Of a DNA stretch of 64,000 nucleotides, positions 52,901 through 63,530 are shown piece after piece. The stretch is from assembly GCA_964019135.1 (NCBI GenBank), contig OZ025260.1, positions 33,226,254 to 33,290,253 on the forward strand, given 5' to 3'. The DNA comes from Arenicola marina (Eukaryota; Annelida; Polychaeta; Arenicolidae). Below the pieces are notes generated by a model that saw nothing but the letters and a program-made list of their open reading frames with translations, searched no databases and was not told the origin of the DNA. Every line of letters starts with the position of its first letter. Positions within the stretch are counted from its first letter, which is position 1. The position numbers were made by a program, and so were the translations under genes.

Positions 52901-53102
52901 ATTTGCATGCTCGTTATCCTGATGCTTGCAGTGATCCAGGAACTGAACATTATCCCACGTTATGCCAAACGACTTTGCATCCTCCAGTTGTAGCCGACGA
53001 GCTGCTCCCGCTGCCTGGCCGATATGGTCCTTAATGTGCCCCTTAAGGTCACGGACACTCCTGTCGCATGACGCACACAGATCATCAAGAAGCGATGGAT
53101 CA
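49927..53102 (-). CDS. DUF6589-like protein with an internal PHD finger (5' end not resolved)
   Basis: Exons on the minus strand: 52385-53102, 52049-52186, 51687-51933, 51303-51562, 50833-51060, 50419-50550 and 49927-50282 (stop TAG). The first exon encodes SFGITWDNVQFLDHCKH, HANRFRLPALAFASQN and GDGLSVERLIHAKRARSGA. The second contains MDSFFKGPSVADDGTLYN. The fifth has APRDAVREGDGPVMLSFWRL and YKYLIVGHKLL; the sixth NLSGRPGGNIGLDLVNEF. These blocks, in this order, match my memory of the DUF6589 family, found in many invertebrate and fungal genomes in transposon-like multicopy form. All junctions agree in phase except exon 4 to exon 5. The upstream exon(s) beyond 53102 appear frameshifted or are missing. 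Function unknown; a nuclease- or transposase-like role is inference. Confidence 0.65.
51303..51562 (-). CDS. PHD-finger exon inside the DUF6589-like gene
   Basis: The exon reads MVQCCNNRCKRSWFHLGCL, then VPVGDWFCSQDCRDS: the C-C, WFH-x2-C and W-x-C-x3-C parts of a PHD finger (a histone-tail reader fold). The first cysteine pair would come from the previous exon (FWLCEE), where only one cysteine is seen. The next exon opens with a second DWYCSSQCRDG tail without a matching start, which suggests a partial duplication of the finger. Confidence 0.7.
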
Positions 53103-53299
53103 CTGCCAGGCCGTCAAACAGGTGCACAGCCTCGTCTGGACCGACCTGGTACTTGGCTGGCCCATTCCGGATCAAACTGCAGCGAACCCAGGACGGGATC
53201 GATCCTGATGGTGGAAAGAGTCCGATTGGGGTAAGTTGGTCATCGACAGGGGCCGAACCAGATGTCCCTCATCTCCCTGCATAATATCTTTGAACTGGG

Positions 53300-54240
53300 G
53301 TCACTTACTTTTCTAATTATATTTATTAATTGATCAAGGTCAAAGGGATGGGAAAGCCTTGATGGTTGCACGCGGCGATAGGCGCAGTCTTAATCGTAAT
53401 GCATAAAGGTGCCTCTCTAACTGAAATATATCCACGGTTTGCGTTTTGAATTGTTTTTCACTCACCATTTTATTCAACTATAATTCCGCGTCTAATAAGA
53501 CAATTAAGAGAGGCTAAAACGTCAACATGTTGAAAATGTGTGAACCAGGCAGGAAACTGGATCTAGTCGTGCTGGCCCCCTGAAAGGGAGTAAGTATCTT
53601 GATTATTCCAACAGAGCCTTCTGGGGGAAATTCTGGCGTGCGCGTGTTTCGAGTAGTTCAAGCTCGCTCTGCGCTGCGTAGCATGTAAAAGGCGGGTACT
53701 GACGTACAGCTGCATAATTTTCAACAGTTTATCATAGGCTAACATGGTGTTTTCTAAAAACAAAACCCCACTTAGTGCAGGTAAATATCTTGACTATCAA
53801 ATAATATCCTTTTAAGAACAAGATGGAGGCATAAGCAGAAAAAACAGCTGATATAAATTCCAACCGGTGAATGGAAAGACTGTCACTTTGCTGTGCGTAG
53901 CAGGAATGTGGCCATATTCGCGGTTTGATGCTGTTATTCAGTGCGGAAATAATGATCATTCTGGCGTCTATTTTGTCTAGATATGGTACAAATGTGATTC
54001 AGGCATATATGTTGTACAGAATACACAACTTGGTTCCAGATGTGTGCCGATTATAACTTGGACCGGTATACACTGTCTTTTCAATAGGAATCCGAGTGCG
54101 CTGAAGTCGCCTTGTTGCGTAGCAACCAGGAATGTCGAACGGGGAGCCGAACAGATCGGAGTGTTAAACTGTTCTTAATCTAGTGAAACATAAGCTGAGC
54201 TTCCGTTACATAATGTAATACTTGCAGGAAAGTTTATAGA
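53300..54240. other. Stretch with no recognised gene
   Basis: Lies upstream of the DUF6589-like gene. I see no supported exon, repeat array or element end. Confidence 0.4.
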
Positions 54241-54264
54241 GACATCTTGTTTGTTTGTTCTGTG

Positions 54265-54434
54265 CAGGGGCGGATCTAGGGTGGGGGGCGGGGGGTGGTT
54301 AAGTGGTTAAGTCGGCTTTTCTGAGCCCCCCTCCCCACCGGTCGCACGTTTTTCATAAAGCACACTCCACAGCCCCGGTCGGAACTTTTCAGATAGCAAC
54401 CCCCGCCCTTGGCAAATTTCTAGATCCGCCCCTG
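54265..54434. mobile_element. 170-bp MITE with perfect 15-bp inverted repeats and CTGTG duplication
   Basis: It starts CAGGGGCGGATCTAG and ends CTAGATCCGCCCCTG, exact inverse complements. It is flanked by CTGTG at 54260-54264 and 54435-54439. This is the best-preserved member of the family seen at 20436-20735, 21960-22085 and 23913-24152. Confidence 0.85.
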
Positions 54435-55069
54435 CTGTGAGTAACAATTTATACCATAGAACCAATCTAACCCCGGCAAAAGAAACGCTGAAACCGGGCA
54501 CCTGAACCTAACTCCATAGGCATGCATGGTAAACGCATGCGAGAATCTGTTTTCTAACCCATAACACGCAGTGTTTATTTTTGACGATAGATGTCGCCTG
54601 GGGTATCTGGAACGTTGTATTGAGCAGCAAAGAAAGGATAATCTGAATCTCCTTCCAGTTGTGCAGCAGAGAGAACGTTAATCTGGATATGATTACTGTA
54701 TAATTCGTCCCTGGAACCGGCCTGTTCCCTCACTTCCGGTCTGTATTCGTGGCAACTGGGACATTAGCTATCCCGATCCTGGGCTAAGCTGACGTCAGGA
54801 CTTACATATATGTGCTACTGGCAATTTCGCATTATCGCCTACCATATGAAGAGGCGAGATTGCTCAAGCGAAATCGCGAAAATGCGCGAAACGAGATGGC
54901 GAGATCACCCAAACTTTCGAGGCGAGATCACCCAAACGTTCGAGGCGAGATCACCCTAACGTTCGGGGCGAGATCGCGATAACCCGAGTCTCGCCGTCTC
55001 GCCGTCCGGTGATCTCGCGGTTTCGTCCATAAAATGAGAGGCGAGAATGTGAGATCGCGAGTGGCACGC

Positions 55070-56195
55070 ACGTGCATGCCACGTTACCTTTCACTGTGCA
55101 TGTCACCTTACCATTCACTGTGCATGTCACCTTACCTTTCACTGTGCATGTCACCTTATCTTTCACTGTGCGTGCTACCTTACCTTTCACTGTGCATGTC
55201 ACCTTACCATTCACTGTGCATGTCACCTTACCTTTCACTGTGCATGTCACCTTATCTTTCACTGTGCGTGCTACCTTACCTTTCACTGTGCATGTCATCT
55301 TACCTTTCACTGTGCATGTCACCTTATCTTTCACTGTGCGTGCTACCTTACCTTTCACTGTGCATGCCACCTTACCTTTCACTCTGCATGCCACCTTACC
55401 TTTCACTCTGCATGCCACCTTACCTTTCACTGTGCATGTCACCTTACCTTTCACTGTGCATGTCACCTTACCTTTCACTGTGCATGTCACCTTACCTTTC
55501 ACTGTGCGTGCCACCTTACCTTTCACTGTGCATGCCACCTCACCTGTCACTGTGCATGTCGCCTTACCTTTCACTGTGCATGTCACCTTACCTTTCACTG
55601 TGCGTGCCACCTTACCTTTCACTGTGCATGTCACCTCACCCTTCACTGTGCGTCCCACCTTACCTTTCACTGTGCATGCCACCTTACCTTTCACTGTGCA
55701 TGCCACCTTACCTTTCACTCTGCATGCCACCTTACCTTTCACTGTGCATGCCACCTTACCTTTCACTGTGCATGCCACCTTACCTTTCACTGTGTATGTC
55801 ACCTTACCTTTCACTGTTCATGCCACCTTACCTTTCACTGTGCATGCCACCTTACCTTTCACTGTGCATGCCACCGTACCTTTCACTGTGTATGTCACCT
55901 TACCTTTCACTGTTCATGCCACCTTACGCTTCACTGTGCATGCCACCTTACCTTTCACTGTGCATGCCACCTTACCTTTCACTCTGCATGCCACCTTACC
56001 TTTCACTCTGCATGCCACCTTACCTTTCACTGTGCATGCCACCTTACCTTTCACTGTGCATGCCACCTTACCTTTCACTGTGTATGTCACCTTACCTTTC
56101 ACTGTTCATGCCACCTTACCTTTCACTGTGCATGCCACCTTACCTTTCACTGTGCATGTCCCCTTACCTTTCACTGTGCATGTCGTGGGCTCTGG
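55070..56195. repeat. 24-bp minisatellite, about 46 units, carrying a donor-like core on the minus strand
   Basis: The plus unit is CACCTTACCTTTCACTGTGC followed by ATGT, period 24. In minus-strand sense each unit reads CACAGTGAAAG|GTAAGGTG, a good 5' splice-site consensus. Because 24 is a multiple of three, several frames stay open across the array (TVKGKVAC cycles). I treat these as artefacts. Confidence 0.95.
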
Positions 56196-56335
56196 GTGGT
56201 CGGTTGTGAAGTCTAGTAAGGCTCGAATCATGGTGCCGCCCGTGTGTCTGTTCCTGCCTCCAATCAACAATCGGCCCCTTAACCACCAATGGCAAGTATC
56301 CAGATAGTCTACTGTTTCGCGACCTATTCCAGATT
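56168..56335 (-). CDS. Possible exon at the edge of the 24-bp array
   Basis: Between an acceptor-like TATATGACAG (56336-56345) and the first GAAAG|GTAAGG of the array lies an open 168-nt segment. It encodes SGIGRETVDYLDTCHWW and then GGTMIRALLDFTTDHPEP. It has no family I recognise. The reason to suggest it is the arrangement: in the kinase gene at left, donor-bearing arrays start exactly at a real exon end. Confidence 0.25.
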
Positions 56336-57079
56336 CTGTCATATATAAACTAGAGGATCATGCAATACCGACCGGGCAGGCTCGGGAAATATTGCCTCGT
56401 TTCGGCGCCCTGCCGGCCCTAGATAAACTAGTCAAAATCGTTGGCGAGTTCAGAAACTAAGCGTCATATCCAGGGTCAGCTAACCAGAACACTTGTCGGT
56501 CAATAATATTGCCAGTTTTGTGATTTTGTAGAGCGCCCTTGATGTAGGCCGAGCCATGGTGTTCATAGTGACACGTGGATGAGATACTACCGATATAGAA
56601 CCCTGGGCTAATCTAGTTTTTGTCGAAGAAACAGAGTTATGTGTTAAGTGGGGATGTATTATCTGTAGTTTATGTATTAAAGGTCGAGGGTTTTTTGCAC
56701 CACATTCACCGAAATATTCGCGGCGAGCAGTGGCGCAGCTACCCCTGACCCAAATGAGGCAGCGCCTCCCCTTTTTTTCAGGGGCATTTTTCGACATCAT
56801 TCTGCCCCCCGCCCCCCCCCCCCCCACCCTCCCCCGTCTATCGGCTGTTATAATCTGTGCTATCAGGGGCAGAATCAGACTGGGGGTGGGGTGGGTGGGG
56901 GGGTGGGGGCTTGAATTTTGCGATTACAGTGCAAAAGCGGCGGGGTGGGGGGCACTGGCCCTTCTTCTGCGTCATATTGCTGCTCCTGGACTTGGATAGG
57001 CTCCTTTATTCTCCGGGGCTAAACCTGTCAGTGGAGAGGGCGGGGGCTCCTGGGGCTTGTCCAGGGGGGGGGGGCTTCA

Positions 57080-57960
57080 CTGCGAATTGCTGGGTCCACC
57101 ACTGGCACTACTCCCAGCTACCCCACCCTCGCCCTCATTGCAAATTGCTGGGGGGAGTGGAGATATGAATGGGAGTACTGACAGTGGTGGACCCAGCAAT
57201 TTGCAGTGAGGGCGAGGGTGAGGGGGGGGGGGATATAAATGGGAGTACTGACAGTGGTGGACCCAGCAGATTGCAGTGAGGGTGAGGGTGAGGGGGGGGG
57301 GATATAAATGGGAGTACTGACAGTGGTGGACACATTAATTTGCAGTGAGGGCGAGGTTGAGGAGGGGTGGGGGGTAAATGGGAGTACTGACAGTGGTGGA
57401 CAGCAATTTACAGTGAGGGTGAGGGTGAGGGGGGGGATATAAATGGGAGTACTGACAGTGGTGGCCACATTAATTTGCAGTGAGGGCGAGGTTGAGGAGG
57501 GGAAGGGGGATATAAATGGGAGTATTGACAGTGGTGGACACATTAATTTGCAGTGAGGGCGAGGTTGAGGAGGGGGGGGGGGTAAATGGGAGTACTGACA
57601 GTGGTGGACAGCAATTTACAATGAGGGCGAGGGTGAGGGGGGGGTGTATAAATGGGAGTACTGACAGTGGTGAACACAGCAATTTGCAGTGAGGGTGAGG
57701 GTGAGGGTGGGGGGGAGGGGTAAATGGGACTACTGACAGTGGTGGACACAGCAATTTGCCATGAGAGCGGGTGGAGGAGTATGAATGTGACTGCTGACAG
57801 TAGTGGAATCAGCAGTTTAGCATGAGCGCGGGGGGGGGGGGGCAGATGGAAGTATAAATGTGACTACTGACAATGGTGGACCCAACAATTTACCAGGAGG
57901 GCGAGAGGGGGGAGGGGGTCTCAATGGGACCACTGACAGTTACGGATATAGCTATTTGCC
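57080..57960. repeat. ~64-80-bp minisatellite, about 12 units
   Basis: The unit contains GGGAGTACTGACAGTGGTGG, then CAGCAATTTGCAGTGAGGGC and a G-rich spacer with GATATAAAT. Related single units lie near 59995-60140. Long minus frames across it are compositional. Confidence 0.85.
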
Positions 57961-57969
57961 ATGAGCAGA

Positions 57970-59220
57970 GGCGGGGGTGGGCGTATATATAAGCGTATAC
58001 ACTCGGATCTTGCTCCCGACCCAGATGAGGATCACGCGAATGTGCAACATGAAGTCAAGCTTCAATAAATACGACATGTCGTCGATTTACTATCTTTATT
58101 CACATGTATACATCATTTGCTGGAAGACTTTATTTGCAAATGAACTTGAATATTCCATTAAATCAATAGCAGGAGAAATGCGACATGAGTCGAGCGCGAT
58201 GTTTGAATGTCTCTATCGGATAAACCCACCGAGGTGGCGCGGCTCGGGAAAAACTAATGGACCGCCTTGAGCTTGATGGTGACTGACCAAGTTATCCATC
58301 ACGTTGCAGTCCGGTGATTTCAGATAACAATATTCAAACAGTCAGATAGGTAAATATAACCAATCACTCACAATTACTTCCATATTTGCCCTTTAGTAAA
58401 AGGATTTGGTCGCCTTTGCAATAGGAAAAACGGAGATAAACATGTATTCCTTGGCTCTTGTTATTGGTATTCACACAGAGGATATTTGCGTGGTTATCTT
58501 AACCAAGTTAATTACTATTATGTCTACTATGGCAAAGTATATTAATCGTTTAAATATATCGATCCGCATTGATTCGGGTTATACTTCAGCATAGTGTTTG
58601 AGTAACGTAAGGGATAAAATATATAAGGATTGATTTCCAGTTACTTCATAGATAAATCAACATATCCTATAGTATAGGGAACACATATTAATATTAAAAC
58701 GCCACAAGCTACATACTGTTATTGACACACATTAACCATCACTACCCCTATATACAACACGCGTTACTGATCAAAGTTACTGACTTTAATCCCATAGCAA
58801 CATCAGCTAATTATGACCCTAAACATGCTTTGCACAACTCACCGGGAACGATATACAGTATATACACATCATGGTAAGTTTACTTAAAGTGAGATGAAAT
58901 GAACGAAGAGTGTAAATGTACAGAAGTGCCACATTCATATTAGGAGGGGGACCAATGTCTTCTGGAATACCGAGAAATAGTTACTCGACATTTTACAGAT
59001 ATTAGTATTACATATTTTTTTGGTCCATGACCATCGACCCAATATTACACACACTACTGTACATTACTCTCAGTGCATCCGTCTCCGGTGCTGAATGACA
59101 ATCGCAAACAGCTTCTTGTCTACGCCATGAACTGTACAATTTCGATGGAAATCGCAAATGGTCACCGATAAAAGTCCTCACAACAGGAAAATTACCACGT
59201 ATACACAGTCTGATGCAGCA
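57970..59220. other. Stretch with no recognised gene
   Basis: AT-rich. Short open frames without family features. No repeat array seen. Confidence 0.4.
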
Positions 59221-59224
59221 AACG

Positions 59225-59608
59225 TACCTGCCCATTGGGTTTTAGTTGGTGGAAGCGTGGATAAACCGGTAACTAGCCATTTGGTTCTAGCTGGTACCTA
59301 GATAAACTTGGTCTCCACTCTGGGGGGGGGGGGGGGGGACGCAAGACGCAAAACGCAAAACTGCCCATTTGGTTCTAGTTGGTTGATGCGTAGATAAACT
59401 GGCTCTCCGCTCCGGGGCGGTTCGGTATCATGTGACCAAGGTAACTGTCCATTTGGTTCTAGTTGGTTGGTGCATAGATAAAGTGGCTCTCCGCTCCGGG
59501 GCGGTTCGGTATCATGTGACCAAGGTAACTGCCCATTTGGTTCTAGTTGGTGGATGCGTAGATTAACTGACTCTCGGTTCCTTTGTGGTTCCTGATGATG
59601 TAGCCAAC
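59225..59608. repeat. 84-bp tandem repeat spanning the stop codon of the second kinase gene
   Basis: CTAGTTGG-type blocks start at 59375, 59459 and 59543 (period 84, or 28 codons), with diverged copies near 59242 and 59287. The last copy contains the kinase gene's own stop. The other copies translate, in the same sense, to peptides ending HFIYAPTN or similar plus a stop, clearly homologous to the true C-terminus (QLIYASTN). Confidence 0.85.
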
Positions 59609-60413
59609 CTGTGGTAGGTAGTCGTCCGAGTAGTATTCTTCTCCAAGCTGCATCCCGTGGAAGTGACTCTCCAACGACTGGCGAATCTTCTCACAGGTGG
59701 GGCGACTCGACGGGTCGCGCACCCAGCAGTTATCCACGATCTCAGAAAACCTGGGGTAGTGACATTAATTAATATTATTAATATTATTATTATAGTTCCT
59801 TTTCTTCTTATTATTATTAACATTACTATTATAACAATTAGCATTATTATTATTATTATAGTGGAAATTGGTATTACTACAATTAGAATTAAAACCATGA
59901 GTAGTAATATAATTATGATTATTATTACTAGGTTATTACTAGTTTAGTGTCCATATTTGGGGCACGCAAAACACATCCGAGCATATAGTTTGGTCAGACA
60001 GCGGTGGACCCAACAATTTGCCATGAGCGGGGGGGAGGGGGCGGGGTATAAATGAACCTACTGACCTACTGACAGTGGTAGCAATTTGCCAGGGGTGCGA
60101 GGGGAGGACGGGGGGTATGAATTGGACCACTGACAGTTACAGTTACAGCAACATGAAGTGTCCATATTTGTCGCCCACAAAACACGTCCGAGTATATGGT
60201 TTGGTCAGACTTGGGCACACTAAGCCGAGTGACGGCAGAATTGGAGTGACTTGTGAATATACAGAGTTAGATCGGATGTGGTGACCGCGACACGTGGAGC
60301 AGTGTAACTGGCTTACATAGTGTCCGGGCAGCCAGCCGGGCGAGAGAGGCGATATCCAGAGTCCAGAGCCGCCTTCATCTCGCTACTCTTCCGGTCGCTG
60401 TAGGGGCTTGCTC
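59543..60413 (-). CDS. Second receptor tyrosine kinase, last two exons
   Basis: Exons 60317-60413 and 59543-59750 join in phase (ACT AT|G TTT). They encode the end of a tyrosine kinase domain: ASPYSDRKSSEMKAALDSGY with RLSRPAGCPDTM, then EIVDNCWVRDPSSRPTCEKI, the conserved CW-x6-RP of subdomain XI, and a 45-residue tail rich in tyrosine (EEYYSDDYLPQVGY) ending YASTN. The tail tyrosines could be docking sites. Upstream kinase exons must lie right of the 60.5-62.6 kb array or beyond the window. Its strand and tandem arrangement with the kinase at 0.4-23 kb suggest a local family. Confidence 0.85.
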
Positions 60414-60489
60414 CTGTATCGGGGATATGGATATTATGGTCATATGAGAGCAGTAACTTTATTTATCTAAGTGATGTGATAAAAGTGTG

Positions 60490-62600
60490 ACACTAATCTC
60501 AGGCGACGGTGACAGCAATCTCACACGCTCAAGCGGTGACAGCAATCTCACACGCTCAAGCGGTGACACTAATCTCACACGATCAAGCGGTGACACTAAT
60601 CTCACACGCTCAAGCGATGACACTAATCTCACACGCTCAAGCGGTGACACCAATCTCACACGCTCAAGCGGTCACACCAATCTCACACGCTCAAGCGGTG
60701 ACACCAATCTCACACGATCAAACGGTGACACTAATCTAACGATCAAACGGTGACACCAATCTCACACGATCAAACGGTGACACCAATCTCATACGCTCAA
60801 ACGGTGACACCAATCTCAACAGGATCAAACGGTGACACTAATCTCAACAGGATCAAGCGATGACACCGGTGACACCAATCTCACACGATCAAAATGTGAC
60901 ACCAATCTAACACGATCAAACGGTGACACAATCATGCGCGATAAAAACGATGACACCAATCTAACACGATCAAACGGTGACACCTATCTCACACGATCAA
61001 ACGGTGACACCAATCTCATACGATCAAACGGTGACACCAATCTAACATGATCAAACGGTGACAGCAATCTCACACGATTAAGGGGTGACAGCAATCTCAC
61101 ACGATCAAACGGTAACACAAATCTCACACGAGCAAACAGTGACAGCAATCTAACACGATCAAACGGTGACACCAATCTCATACGAGCAAACAGTGACACA
61201 AATCTCACACGACCCAACGGTGACACCAATCTCACACGGTCAAACGATGACAGCAATCTAACGATCAAACGGTGACACCAATCTCACACCATCAAACGGT
61301 GGCACCAATCTCACACGATCAAACGGTGACACCAATCTCAACAGGATCAAACGGTGACACCAATCTCAACAGGATCAAACGGTGGCACCAATCTCACACG
61401 ATCAAACGGTGACACCAATCTCACACCATCAAACGGTGACACCAATCTCACACGATCAAACGGTGACACCAATCTCAACAGGATCAAACGGTGACACCAA
61501 TCTCATACTTTCAAGCGGTGACACCAATCTAACACGATCAAGCGGTGACACCAATCGCACACGATCAAACGGTGACACCAATCTCAACATGATCAAGCGA
61601 TGACACCGGTGACACCAATCTCACACGATCAAAATGTGACACCAATCTAACACGATCAAACGGTGACACAATCATGCGCGATAAAAACGATGACACCAAT
61701 CTCACACGATCAAACGGTGACACCAATCTCAACAGGATCAAACGGTGACACCAATCTCAACAGGATCAAACGGTGGCACCAATCTCACACGATCAAACGG
61801 TGACACCAATCTCATACGCTCAAGCGGTGACACCAATCTCACACGATCAAACGGTGACACCAATCTCAACAGGATCAAACGGTGGCACCAATCTCACACG
61901 ATCAAACGGTGACACTAATCTCAACATGATCAAGCGATGACACCGGTGACACCAATCTCACACGATCAAAATGTGACACCAACCTAACACGATCAAACGG
62001 TGACACAATCATGCGCGATAAAAACGATGACACCAATCTCACACGATCAAACGGTGACACCAATCTCATACGCTCAAACGGTGACACCAATCTCAACAGG
62101 ATCAAACGGTGACACTAATCTCAACATGATCAAGCGATGACACCGGTGACACCAATCTCACACGATCAAAATGTGACACCAATCTAACACGATCAAACGG
62201 TGACACAATCATGCGCGATAAAAACGATGACACCAATCTAACACGATCAAACGGTGACACCTATCTCACACGATCAAACGGTGACACCAATCTCATACGA
62301 TCAAACGGTGACACCAATCTAACATGATCAAACGGTGACAGCAATCTCACACGATTAAGCGGTGACAGCAATCTCACACGATCAAACGGTAACACCAATC
62401 TCACACGAGCAAACAGTGACAGCAATCTAACACGATCAAACGATGACAGCAATCTAACGATCAAACGGTGACACCAATCTCACACCATCAAACGGTGGCA
62501 CCAATCTCACACGATCAAACAGTGACACTAATCTCAACAGGATCAAACGGTGACACCAATCTCACACGATCAAATGGTGACACCAATCTCACACGATCAC
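60490..62600. repeat. 26-27-bp minisatellite in an intron of the second kinase gene, about 80 units
   Basis: The plus unit is CAATCTCACACGATCAAACG followed by GTGACAC. Variants with CAACAGGATC and CTCAAGCG define subblocks, and a ~250-300-bp block recurs at least three times (compare 60900-61000, 61640-61740, 61980-62080 and 62190-62280). In minus sense each unit holds GATC|GTGTGAG or GATCGT|GTGAGA, donor-like strings. Confidence 0.95.
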
Positions 62601-62650
62601 CATAAGTAGATAATATAGGGGGGGCATAACATAGTAGCATATTCAGTAAC

Positions 62651-62727
62651 CGGCCATATATAACGCGTGGCGGCTCTCTAAGACGTCCGCATTTGCCAAT
62701 TCCATTGCCACGTACTTCCAAGCTCTC
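62651..62727 (-). CDS. Possible upstream exon of the second kinase gene
   Basis: After the acceptor-like TGCTGACTCAG, an open 77-nt segment encodes RAWKYVAMELANADVLESRH and a few more residues, ending GCCG|GTTACT in phase 1. The next exon (60413) needs exactly phase 1. KYVAMEL faintly resembles the kinase P+1 loop (KWMALES), but the DVWS/WE motifs expected next are not evident, and the donor is weak. Confidence 0.25.
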
Positions 62728-62799
62728 CTGAGTCAGCAAGATATCCCATGTTAAAGATATGCCGAGGGAAGCATGGGGGTGTGACGTCATACATGTAGC

Positions 62800-63320
62800 G
62801 AGTGGCTTTAGCAGAAGATATATTTGGCCCTATGCGACGTGTCTGTATCGCGATACATAACAAACCCGGATGTGCCATCCATGAGAAAAGATTAACAGGA
62901 CAACGTCAAAACATCAACGGAAACTTAAAGTCGCAAAAGAGAGAGGGCGTGAACTGCCAAAGCTCAAACCGCGCATCCGCATTCGCGCTGACGTAGTCAC
63001 GAACACTGCCCATGTCATATACAGACATGTGGTAAATATTGACAGTACTTTTTACATTCCTCTTTATGTATTTGCTTCACAGCGCTATTTGCAACAGAGT
63101 GCTTTCCCGGAGTGGAGGGAGGGAGTGGGAGTGCACTACAATAGTATAGTCGTCGGGTGTGCCGCGGAGGCCAAGGCGGGCATATGGAGAGCGAGAGGGA
63201 AGTGCGAGATATTAATTGTGGCCATGAAGGAAAAATTGTTGGTTAAAAGAGGCATCAAAAATAGATACTGACAGTCATGGTCATGTATATAGAGGTTAAT
63301 GAATTGAACACTTTCGATAT
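62800..63320. other. Stretch with no recognised gene
   Basis: No supported exon or repeat before the family A copy at 63325. Confidence 0.4.
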
Positions 63321-63324
63321 CAAC

Positions 63325-63530
63325 TAGTATTTTTAGTCTATAGCTGAAATATTATTTAAACACTTTTGATGTCAACCGGAATATATAGCCAAGAGCTGCA
63401 ATTTTGATAACACTTCTTAGACGGGCACATCGAGAGAAGTCTTAGATTTCTGCTCCGAGGATTGAGAGAAAAAAAGGTCATTTGGGCGGCACATATGTAT
63501 ATACGTAACTATATGTAGTGCCCCCCAGCC
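63325..63530. repeat. Dispersed repeat copy (family A, inverted)
   Basis: Reverse-complement order of the blocks at 3733-3890: CTTTCGATATCAACTAG, AGAGCTGCAATTTTGATAAC, TTTCTGCTCCGAGGATTGAG, GGTCATTTGGGCGGCAC and ACGTAACTATATGTAGTGC. The remaining 470 bp to the end of the window show nothing I can name. Confidence 0.6.

Noticed and set aside
55034..56307. Open frames of about 400 codons (plus) and 287 codons (minus)
   Set aside because: Artefacts of a stop-free 24-bp repeat whose period is a multiple of three. Three or more frames are open at once.
62515..62790. Frame ending STYGDR as the missing kinase subdomain IX
   Set aside because: TYGD before the array edge fits the phase and resembles receptor kinases, but the residues before it do not match the expected DVWS/LLWE pattern. 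I keep only a low-confidence alternative exon at 62651-62727.
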